Of a DNA stretch of 36,432 nt, positions 30,191 to 36,432 are shown piece by piece. Both the position numbers and the translations under genes were made by a program. The first letter of the stretch is position 1, and each line of letters starts with the position of its first letter. Under the pieces are notes generated by a model that made no database searches, was not told where the DNA came from, and worked only from the letters and a program-made list of their open reading frames with translations. This DNA comes from an uncultured Desulfuromonadales bacterium (GTDB lineage: Bacteria; Desulfobacterota; Desulfuromonadia; Desulfuromonadales; Geopsychrobacteraceae), in the NCBI GenBank assembly GCA_947259715.1, contig CAMYNR010000069.1, positions 1-36,432 on the forward strand. The letters are read 5' to 3'.

Positions 30191-31339
30191 CTAACGACGT
30201 CTTAACCATTTTAGCGGATCAACCGGTGACCCATTATAACGAATTTCAAAATAGATGCTGTCTCGCCCTTCCAACCCGGAGTAGGCAACCAGATCTCCGG
30301 CCTTGACAGTCTCGCCAATCTTTCTTGCCAGGCGCGCCGCTTGGGCATAGAGGGTATGATAGCCGCCGGGATGACTGAGGATAATGAGGTTGCCATACCC
30401 TTTAAACCAATCGGCATAGACGACCTGACCAGCAGCCACGGCATGCATCGGCTGACCCTCGTTGGTTGCGATTTCAATGCCGTTACTCTCGTAGATGGTC
30501 CCCAGCTGCGGATCTTTTTGGGTGCCAAAACCAATAACCACCTTGCCTTTAACCGGCCAGTTCAGCCGACTTTTGCCGGCACCAAAGCCGGTGCCCTCAG
30601 CCTGTTTGCGACTGCGGGCCTGTTTGGCCTCAGCTTCAAGCTTTTTAATCAGCTGCTGCAGGCGCCCGGACTTCTCCCGCAAATTGGCCAATTCGCGCTT
30701 GAAGCGGCCCTTTTCCGAGCGAACCTGGCTGAGAATTTTCGCCTGCAAACGCTCGCCCTGTTTGACCGTCTGGCGTTCCTGCTGTTCCTGATCCATTAAG
30801 TTCTGCCACTGAATTTTCAATTCCTGATAGGCAGTCAATTGAACCTGATGTTGCTGCAGTGCTTGTCGGTATTCGCGAATTAAAACCTTATCCGCCTCCA
30901 GGACCCGGGTCAGATACTGATATTGCTGCACCAGTTCGGTTGGTGAGTCGGTGGAGAAGAGAATTTTCAGCAGACCAGCCTCACCCTCTTTATACAGAGC
31001 CACCAAACGCTTCTCGACCCGCCGGCTGATCTTCTGCATGGCCCGTTTGCTGCCATCGATCTCACTCTGCTGCTCTCTAAGCTGCTGTGACAGGACTTTC
31101 TGGTGCTTTCGTAGCTGTTTTATCCGCTCATCGATCTGCCGCAGGGTCCGCTGCAGAACCGCCAATTCACGGTTGACTGCCGTCTCCGCCTGTTGCTTGG
31201 TCGCCAGGCGACTCTGAACACTCTCCATCCTTTTCCGGATAGATTCAAGCTGACTGCGATTTTCCTGCAGGTTGGCGAAAGCCATTGCAGGAAAAGAAAG
31301 TCCAGCCAAAAGCAGAAAGAAGAAGCTTAGCTTGCTCAT
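30191..31339 (-). CDS. EnvC-like murein hydrolase activator
   Basis: A 382-residue periplasmic protein with a signal peptide (SKLSFFFLLLAGLSFPAMAFA). Two long coiled coils follow (about 22-240, rich in Q, E, R and K). The C-terminal LytM domain has GKVVIGFGTQKDPQLGTIYESNGIEIATNEGQPMHAVAAGQVVYADWFKGYGNLIILSHPGGYHTLYAQA. The zinc-binding H-x-x-x-D of active M23 peptidases is replaced by NGIEIA, so it should activate amidases and not cut peptidoglycan itself. FtsX just upstream is the known membrane partner of EnvC coiled coils. ATG 31339 lies 4 nt after the ftsX stop; the ORF-track start (TTG) lies inside ftsX. Confidence 0.9.
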   Translation of the reverse strand: MSKLSFFFLLLAGLSFPAMAFANLQENRSQLESIRKRMESVQSRLATKQQAETAVNRELAVLQRTLRQIDERIKQLRKHQKVLSQQLREQQSEIDGSKRAMQKISRRVEKRLVALYKEGEAGLLKILFSTDSPTELVQQYQYLTRVLEADKVLIREYRQALQQHQVQLTAYQELKIQWQNLMDQEQQERQTVKQGERLQAKILSQVRSEKGRFKRELANLREKSGRLQQLIKKLEAEAKQARSRKQAEGTGFGAGKSRLNWPVKGKVVIGFGTQKDPQLGTIYESNGIEIATNEGQPMHAVAAGQVVYADWFKGYGNLIILSHPGGYHTLYAQAARLARKIGETVKAGDLVAYSGLEGRDSIYFEIRYNGSPVDPLKWLRRR

Positions 31340-31343
31340 GGCC

Positions 31344-32240
31344 CTAGATACGCACAAAACGCCGCAAAGAGGTCAGGCTACCAAGACTGCCGAGCAGCAC
31401 ACCCGCAGCGACCAGACCGAGCTGTTGATTAAAGCTCAAAAACAGCAGCTCAAAATTGGCCGGGGTCAGCCAGAAAGATTTGATGCTCTGTTCAATCAAG
31501 ATTTTGAACGAGCCAGCCAGAAAGACCAGCGCCAGCAGCCCACCGGCGAATCCCTGCAGTGCTCCTTCGAGCAGAAAGGGAATTTTTATAAAGCGCATGG
31601 TGGCACCAACCAGGGCCATGATTTCCAGTTCATCGCGCCGCGCATAAAGGGTCAGCTTGATGGTGTTGGAAACAATGAATAAGGCGGCAAACAGAAGAAA
31701 GCCACCGAGCACCATGCCGACAAAGCGCAACATATCGACAAAGGTGTTGAATCGCTCCAGCCACTGTTGACCATAGCGTAACTCGTCAACCTCGATGGTG
31801 CTTTCCAGCCTTTTAATGACCTGATCGATCCCCTTCTGGTTACGAAACTCCTTTTTCAAACCTAACTCGAAAGAGGCTGGAAGGATATTTCTGTCAACTC
31901 CTTCGAGTAAGCTGGCGTCCTCCCCAAGGCGCTTGCGAAAGCGCTTCAGTGCCTCATCCTGGGAGACAAATCTGGCTGTTTCCAGCTCAGGAAAAGCTTG
32001 CAGAGTCTGCAGCAGTCCAGGAAGTTCCTGCGGCTTGGGGGATTTTTCCAGGTAGGCAACCACCTGAACCTCTTGAGTCCAGCTGGCGGCAAGCTGTTCA
32101 ATATTGAGCACCACCAGAAAAAAGCTGGCGACCGTCGCCAGGGCAACGGCCATGGTCAAAACCGCTGCGCTGCAGAGCAGAGGCCATTGACGCATGTTGC
32201 GCAGCGCCCGACGAACAAAATAGCGGATATTTTCCAGCAC
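31344..32240 (-). CDS. ftsX: Cell division protein FtsX
   Basis: A 298-residue ABC-type membrane protein that links the FtsE ATPase to periplasmic hydrolase activators during septation. Four transmembrane segments: one near 22-44, a periplasmic loop of about 120 residues, then three in the C-terminal half (FVGMVLGGFLLFAALFIVSNTIKLTLYARRDELEIMALVGAT...). That last motif is the FtsX domain signature. It begins with GTG at 32240, with GGAGG 7 nt upstream, and starts 39 bp after ftsE. Confidence 0.93.
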   Translation of the reverse strand: MLENIRYFVRRALRNMRQWPLLCSAAVLTMAVALATVASFFLVVLNIEQLAASWTQEVQVVAYLEKSPKPQELPGLLQTLQAFPELETARFVSQDEALKRFRKRLGEDASLLEGVDRNILPASFELGLKKEFRNQKGIDQVIKRLESTIEVDELRYGQQWLERFNTFVDMLRFVGMVLGGFLLFAALFIVSNTIKLTLYARRDELEIMALVGATMRFIKIPFLLEGALQGFAGGLLALVFLAGSFKILIEQSIKSFWLTPANFELLFLSFNQQLGLVAAGVLLGSLGSLTSLRRFVRI

Positions 32241-32279
32241 CGCTGGACCTCCGGAGTGCAGGTTGAGAAAGAGAAAGAT

Positions 32280-32954
32280 TCAGAGCTGATCGGGTTGATA
32301 ATCGCCGACCAGTTTGCCCTGGTCAAGAGTAATTACCCGGCGGGGAAAACGTTTTTGCAGACTGTGGTCGTGGGTCGCCAGCAGCACGGTGGTGCCGCGG
32401 GCATTGGCGCGCTTGAACAGCTCCATGATATCGAGGGTGACCTGCTGATCAAGGTTGCCACTCGGTTCATCCGCCAACAGAATCAGTGGATCGACCACCA
32501 GGGCTCGGGCGATGGCAATACGCTGCTGTTCGCCACCGGAAAGCTCCAGGGGCTTACGCTGCAGGCGATGTTCCAGGCCGACTTCCTTTAACGCCTGATA
32601 AACCTTCTTGCTGACCTCGTAGCGCTTCTTCCCCTGGGCTTCGAGGGCAAATGCAACATTTTCATAAACGGTGCGGCTTTGCAGCAGTTTGAAATCCTGA
32701 AAGACCACGCCGATTTTACGTCGCAAAAAGGGGATCTGCTTGCTGCTGATGCGCGTGACGTTCTGGTTGTTGATCAGAATCTGCCCTTTGGTCGGTTTCT
32801 CCGCCGCATAAAGCATACGCAAAAACGTCGACTTGCCAGCCCCGGAGGCCCCGGTCACATAGACGAAATCCCCCTTGGGTATCTGGATACTTAAATCCTT
32901 GACCGCAGCCGATTCGCCGCCATAGCTCTTGGTTACGTTGAACAACTGAATCAT
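32280..32954 (-). CDS. ftsE: Cell division ATP-binding protein FtsE
   Basis: A 224-residue ABC ATPase with Walker [10 protein letters not shown] (about 35-43), Q-loop VVFQDFKLL, signature [14 protein letters not shown], Walker [14 protein letters not shown] and the H-loop ATHD. The sequence is typical FtsE. It powers FtsX and so controls the periplasmic EnvC-type activator. The ATG lies 4 nt after the stop of pseudopilin 2, so cell division and secretion genes are on the same transcript here. Confidence 0.95.
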   Translation of the reverse strand: MIQLFNVTKSYGGESAAVKDLSIQIPKGDFVYVTGASGAGKSTFLRMLYAAEKPTKGQILINNQNVTRISSKQIPFLRRKIGVVFQDFKLLQSRTVYENVAFALEAQGKKRYEVSKKVYQALKEVGLEHRLQRKPLELSGGEQQRIAIARALVVDPLILLADEPSGNLDQQVTLDIMELFKRANARGTTVLLATHDHSLQKRFPRRVITLDQGKLVGDYQPDQL

Positions 32955-32958
32955 AGGC

Positions 32959-33372
32959 TTACCAGTCCCGGTAGGCTTCGCCGTTTAAGCCGACCAGATC
33001 GCTGCCACTGTGAACATCAAAGCAGCCACCAGCTGCCAATTGGCCGTTGTCGGCCGGTTCCGGTGGTTCGCAGACCCAGCTGTCCCGCTCCCGGGTGAAA
33101 GGGTCAACGGGGATGTCGCGAATATATTTGTTGTTGACCAGCTCATCAAGGCTATCGGGATATTTTCCCTGATCGGCGAAAAAAGCATCCAACGCCCGGC
33201 GCAGCTGGTAGAGGTCCTCGACCAGCACCGCCTCGCGGGCTTTGATCTGGCTGCGCTGATAGCTGGGGATGGCGATCGCCGCCAGAATACCGATAATCGT
33301 CATCACCGCCAGCAGTTCGAAGAGGGTAAAGCCACCCTTGCCGGTGAATTTTTTCCAGAATCGAGAGACCAT
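32959..33372 (-). CDS. Type II secretion-like pseudopilin 2
   Basis: A 137-residue prepilin-type protein. The leader ends in KGG and the mature part begins FTLFELLAVMTIIGILAAIAIPSYQRSQIKAREAVLVEDLYQLRRALDAFFADQGKYPDSLDEL, with the conserved Glu at +5. The C-terminal half is GspG-like with VDPFTRERDSWVCEP. It ends FDVHSGSDLVGLNGEAYRDW, which repeats the ending of pseudopilin 1, so the two are tandem paralogues. Two extra cysteines (WVCEP, GGCFD) may form a disulfide. ATG 33372 lies 6 nt after the upstream stop with no clear RBS, so translation is likely coupled. Confidence 0.9.
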   Translation of the reverse strand: MVSRFWKKFTGKGGFTLFELLAVMTIIGILAAIAIPSYQRSQIKAREAVLVEDLYQLRRALDAFFADQGKYPDSLDELVNNKYIRDIPVDPFTRERDSWVCEPPEPADNGQLAAGGCFDVHSGSDLVGLNGEAYRDW

Positions 33373-33378
33373 CAAAAA

Positions 33379-33921
33379 TTACCAGTCGCGATAGTAGGTT
33401 CCATCCAGGGCGATCTCATCGCTCTGGCTGTAAACATCGTAGATATCATTGCCACCCCAGACCGTAGTGTCTGGATCGTCGGCATAGGAGCGCAAGCCCC
33501 AGCCGTCATCATAGAGATCGAATGGATCTGTGGGGATTCGCCGCAGATATTTTCGCGGAAAATCATAAAGACCGCCCCATTCATCCCCCTCAATCAAATC
33601 TTCCAGCTCTTTCGGGTAGCCGGTTTCATTGACGGCGGTGATGATTTTCTTCTCCTCTTTGGCTTTATCGTAATCGGCCTTGTACTCATCAATCGCCGTT
33701 CGGATCAGGCGCAGATTCCGCCGCAGCTCCAATTCCTTGCTGCGGGTCACGGTCACCTCAGCCATGGGGATGACCACCGAAGCGAGAATCGCCATGATCG
33801 CCATAGCGATCACCAGTTCGATCAGCGACAGCCCGGCGCTATTCAGTTTCCAAGCTGGAAACCTCACAGTGACATCCGGAGTGTCCAGATGCTCACTATT
33901 TAGTCGACGCAGAGGATGCAT
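33379..33921 (-). CDS. Type II secretion-like pseudopilin 1 with a repeat-derived leader
   Basis: A 180-residue prepilin-type protein. The predicted cleavage is in NSAG/LSLIELVIAMAIMAILASVVIPMAEV, again with Glu at +5. The globular half has GYPKELEDLIEG, LRRIPTDPFDLYDDGWGLRSY and the end YDVYSQSDEIALDGTYYRDW. The leader is 30 residues long, and about 20 of these (SEHLDTPDVTVRFPAWKL) are encoded by repeat A copy 5, while leaders of 6-12 residues are usual. No convincing RBS lies before ATG 33921, and the upstream stop is only 12 bp away. Geobacter OxpG is a comparable pseudopilin needed for export of metal-reduction proteins; equivalence is a guess. Confidence 0.85.
   Translation of the reverse strand: MHPLRRLNSEHLDTPDVTVRFPAWKLNSAGLSLIELVIAMAIMAILASVVIPMAEVTVTRSKELELRRNLRLIRTAIDEYKADYDKAKEEKKIITAVNETGYPKELEDLIEGDEWGGLYDFPRKYLRRIPTDPFDLYDDGWGLRSYADDPDTTVWGGNDIYDVYSQSDEIALDGTYYRDW
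33845..33903 (+). repeat. Dispersed repeat A, copy 5 (right module only, inside a gene)
   Basis: GTTTCCAAGCTGGAAACCTCACAGTGACATCCGGAG...GATGCTCAC..TTTAG matches the right module of copy 4 at about 49 of 59 positions. It lies within the 5' coding part of pseudopilin 1. Confidence 0.82.
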
Positions 33922-33933
33922 GGAAATTGCCGC

Positions 33934-36432
33934 TTACTCACCAATCTCAACCGTGACTCCGGCCGAATCGGTGCGTAGCCGCTCCCCGCGCGGGTTGCGG
34001 AAATTGGTCCGGGTCGGCGCGATCTCGCCACCACCAGGAGTGAGCGCCTTGAACTGCATGCTGAACAGCTCGCCGCTGCCGGAAACGCCTCTGCCGCCAG
34101 CACCCTGCTTGAGGCCGACAATAATCCGCCCACTGCTATCCAGGGCTGTGTGGGTAAAAATCGTCGGGCTGGCACCCTGTTTCAAGAAACTTCCCTCCGT
34201 CGCGCCGATAAATTCAAAGGCCTGGGTGTTGTACTGCACATATAACGGCGCACTGAAAAGACTCTCAACCTGATCGACAAAAAAGGTCACGCTGAAGGTT
34301 TCACCCGGCTTCACCAGTCGCGGGCTCTGCGCATAAACGCGCGGCTTAGTTATCGCGGCTGGCTGCGGCTGTTGCGGAATGCTTACTTCAGCAACAGCCA
34401 CCGCAGGCTGTTGAGAAGCAACCGGCGGAGCCTGGCCGCCAATCTCACCAGGCGGAACAGCTATGCCAGCCCCGGCAGGCAGCTGCTGAGCCTCTGGCTG
34501 AGGCAAAACTTCTTCACCAGGGGTTTCGGCTGGCTCAAAACTGCGCGGCTGCGGTGCCGGTGTTTCTGGCGTCACGGCCGGCGCAGACTCAGGATCCTGC
34601 TCCGGTTGATAGTCGACCTGCGGTTCCAGACCTTTTTGCCCGGTCGCGAACTCATCTGCGAAGGTGCCGAAATTGCGCCCATCCTTCAGGTCATCCTCAC
34701 CGCCGGACCAGATACTGGCCTCGCTCATCTGCGGCAAGCTGACCGCCTTGACGATGTGTGGCGTGATGGAGAGCAGAATCTCCCGCTTGCCATCGAATTT
34801 GTCGGTGTCGGTGAACAGTTCGCCAAGAAACGGGATATCGCCAAGCAGCGGAATCTTGGTTTTGGTGTTCGACCTGTCATCCCGAATCAGCCCGCCGATG
34901 ATGGTCTGCTCGCCATCTTTCAGGGTCAAAACCGTATCGGCGTTGGTGGTCGAAATGGTCAGCACCGCCGTGCCGCTGTCGGTGGTGGTGCGATCGAGTA
35001 CGTTACTGACCTCCAGCCCCAGCTTGGTCACGACGGAGCCATCCAGCTGAATGCTCGGCTCGACATTGAGCTTGACGCCAACATCGACATACTGGACATT
35101 TTCCGAGGTCTGATCGCCATTAATTGTAACGGTAATGGTCGGCTCCCTGGTCCCGACCAGCACCTTGGCCTTCTCCTTGTTTTTGACCCGGATTTTCGGG
35201 CTGGCGAGAATCTCCGAGTCGCCGAGGGTTTTCTTGAAGCGGAAGGTCGCGGTGGGAATCGCGTAAAAGGGATCCAGATCTTTTAGGCCATCAATCCCGG
35301 CGATCAGACCACTGGTCGAATCGCCAGGGCTTACACTGCTACTGACAATCGCTTTTGCGACTGTGGTGGTACCGCTATCCGATGTGGTCGAGGTGGTTTG
35401 GCCTAAGCCGGCAGACACCGAATAATTGCTCAATCCCAGACCGACCTCATTGCGGGTGGTATGGCTGACTTCGATCAGTTCCAGATCGAAAATCACCTCG
35501 GAATTGGAGCGGTCATTATTCTCGATAATCCGCTGCGCCAGTTTGATCACCGCCGGGGTGTCGCGCAGGATAATCGCGTTGAGCTCTTCATGGACATAGA
35601 TTTTTCGCACCTGCAGCATGGTCCGCAGCAGGTTGACCGCTTTTTTCGCATCGATGTTTGACAGGTAGAAGGTCTGAATAATCTGATCTTCGAACTGCTT
35701 CTGTTTATCCCGGGTTTTTGGAAACAGGATGATCGTCTTGCTGTTGAGGATCTTCTTGTCCAGCTTGTTCATCCGCAGCAATAGCTCCAGTGCCTGGGCA
35801 AAGGTCGCCTGTTCCAGGAACAGGGTCGTATTGCTGCCGCGTACATCTTCATCCAGAATAAAGTTGATCCCGGACAGGCCGGTCAGGATTTCAAAAACAT
35901 CCGGCAGCTTGGCATCGGTAAAATTCAATGTGATCGGCTGGGTGGAGGTCACTTCCAGTTCGACCCCGTCTATAACCGCATAACTTGATTTCTCAAGCTG
36001 CATTTTTAATTGCAGAGCGGGCGGAAAATCATCGACCAGGTTCAGGGCTTTGTCCAGGGCACTTTTCGCCTGCAGGTGGCGGCGGGCTTTGAGCAGGGTT
36101 TCAGCATCGGCGGTCAGCTTCTGGACCTGCAGATACTTGGCCGCGCGTTGCAGCCCTTCTTCAGCAGCAAAGTTCGACCCGTCCAAATCTGCGGCCAGCT
36201 GGTACTCCTGCTGGGCGTTCTGGTAGTTTTGCTGAGCAAAAAAACTGTCCCCCCAATTCTTATGCGCCAGGGACGCTTTATTCCGCGCGATATTGAGTTT
36301 TAAGCGATAGACATAGCTTTCCGGGTCTTTTTCCACAGCGGTCAACAGGGAAGCGACCGCTTGGTCGTAACTGCCCTGCGTCATCGCTTCCTCGCCAGCG
36401 TTAAAAGCGCTCCGCCCTGCGGCGCAGCCGAA
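33934..36432 (-). CDS. Lipoprotein secretin with TPR and cohesin-like domains (5' end outside window)
   Basis: The frame is open to the window edge (832 residues seen); the ORF-track ATG at 36384 is not the true start. The first residues, FGCAAGRSAFNAGEEAM, look like a lipobox cysteine and the first TPR. TPR-like helices run to about 130, then come secretin N domains (VEVTSTQPITLNFTDAKLPDVFEILTGLSGINFILD and IIQTFYLSNIDAKKAVNLLRTML). The secretin pore has DPFYAIPTATFRFKKTLGDSEILASPKIRV...LKDGEQTIIGGLIRDDRSNTKTKIPLLGDIPFLGELF. A Pro/Gln/Glu-rich linker leads to a cohesin-like domain (about 690-832: RVYAQSPRLVKPGETFSVTFFVD..). It should form an outer-membrane channel with the pseudopilins next to it. 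The C-terminal domain may bind a partner or cargo. Confidence 0.88.
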   Translation of the reverse strand, partial: FGCAAGRSAFNAGEEAMTQGSYDQAVASLLTAVEKDPESYVYRLKLNIARNKASLAHKNWGDSFFAQQNYQNAQQEYQLAADLDGSNFAAEEGLQRAAKYLQVQKLTADAETLLKARRHLQAKSALDKALNLVDDFPPALQLKMQLEKSSYAVIDGVELEVTSTQPITLNFTDAKLPDVFEILTGLSGINFILDEDVRGSNTTLFLEQATFAQALELLLRMNKLDKKILNSKTIILFPKTRDKQKQFEDQIIQTFYLSNIDAKKAVNLLRTMLQVRKIYVHEELNAIILRDTPAVIKLAQRIIENNDRSNSEVIFDLELIEVSHTTRNEVGLGLSNYSVSAGLGQTTSTTSDSGTTTVAKAIVSSSVSPGDSTSGLIAGIDGLKDLDPFYAIPTATFRFKKTLGDSEILASPKIRVKNKEKAKVLVGTREPTITVTINGDQTSENVQYVDVGVKLNVEPSIQLDGSVVTKLGLEVSNVLDRTTTDSGTAVLTISTTNADTVLTLKDGEQTIIGGLIRDDRSNTKTKIPLLGDIPFLGELFTDTDKFDGKREILLSITPHIVKAVSLPQMSEASIWSGGEDDLKDGRNFGTFADEFATGQKGLEPQVDYQPEQDPESAPAVTPETPAPQPRSFEPAETPGEEVLPQPEAQQLPAGAGIAVPPGEIGGQAPPVASQQPAVAVAEVSIPQQPQPAAITKPRVYAQSPRLVKPGETFSVTFFVDQVESLFSAPLYVQYNTQAFEFIGATEGSFLKQGASPTIFTHTALDSSGRIIVGLKQGAGGRGVSGSGELFSMQFKALTPGGGEIAPTRTNFRNPRGERLRTDSAGVTVEIGE

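Noticed and set aside
34372-35286. 304-residue plus-strand ORF opposite the secretin gene
   Set aside because: Antisense shadow of a clear secretin; composition looks random and no start signal is present.
1-36432. CRISPR arrays, tRNA or rRNA genes, transposases
   Set aside because: No regularly spaced direct repeats, no tRNA cloverleaf or rRNA core sequence and no transposase or integrase motif were seen on reading both strands; no covariance search could be run.

Overview
The window reads as a chromosomal segment of a Gram-negative anaerobe of the Desulfuromonadales/Geobacter group (class Desulfuromonadia). That placement is inferred, not searched. It rests on four small proteins that look like the Geobacter GSU3473 family, a lipoprotein secretin with a C-terminal cohesin-like domain next to two pseudopilins, DUF3108/DUF3014/DUF1499 envelope proteins, a ResB/CcsB (system II) cytochrome c maturation pair, and the gene order xseA-xseB-ispA-dxs. 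No rRNA, tRNA, CRISPR array, integrase or transposase gene is visible. Coding density is high, and most of the longer intergenic stretches hold dispersed repeats.

Region by region. 1-300: a repeat cut by the window edge, then a strong sigma70-like promoter followed within about 40 nt by a hairpin terminator and no ORF (possible small RNA). 319-3873: CBS/DRTGG family II pyrophosphatase, DUF3108 protein, ArsR-type regulator and a 4-oxalocrotonate tautomerase homologue. 3960-7561: a biotin operon on the minus strand, bioW-bioF-bioH-bioC, behind a near-ideal BirA operator. It encodes both known ways of making the pimeloyl precursor. 7635-10537: CcsB-ResB, a DUF1499 lipoprotein and DoxX. 10905-15649: a P2-type cation ATPase, an RlmI-like methyltransferase, a RelE-like protein with two CxxC pairs, and a Bax-inhibitor-1 membrane protein. 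15769-19256: four GSU3473-like genes around a DUF3014 protein and a BioD-like/DRTGG P-loop protein. 19455-21316: a secreted protein coupled to an alpha/beta hydrolase-OsmC fusion. 21599-22987: a TIR-TM-periplasmic receptor-like protein that the ORF track truncates because it seems to begin at ATT or CTG. 23030-36432: one long minus-strand set: TPR-secretin-cohesin lipoprotein, two pseudopilins, ftsE, ftsX, envC-like, ctpA-like, divergent polysaccharide deacetylase, xseA, xseB, ispA, dxs.

How the parts work together. The minus-strand block joins envelope export (secretin, pseudopilins), septal peptidoglycan remodelling (FtsEX-EnvC, CtpA, deacetylase) and isoprenoid precursor supply (Dxs, IspA). 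The biotin block is probably controlled by BirA, and its bioW transcript may be leaderless.

The most unusual content is non-coding or at gene edges. A modular palindromic repeat family has five copies; one replaces the C-terminus of DoxX and another encodes most of a pseudopilin leader. A second repeat has two copies that can fold as a three-way junction. The other notable items are the dual-route biotin operon, the TIR receptor-like gene with a non-standard start, and the candidate small RNA. All family names come from reading motifs by eye; no database search was run.
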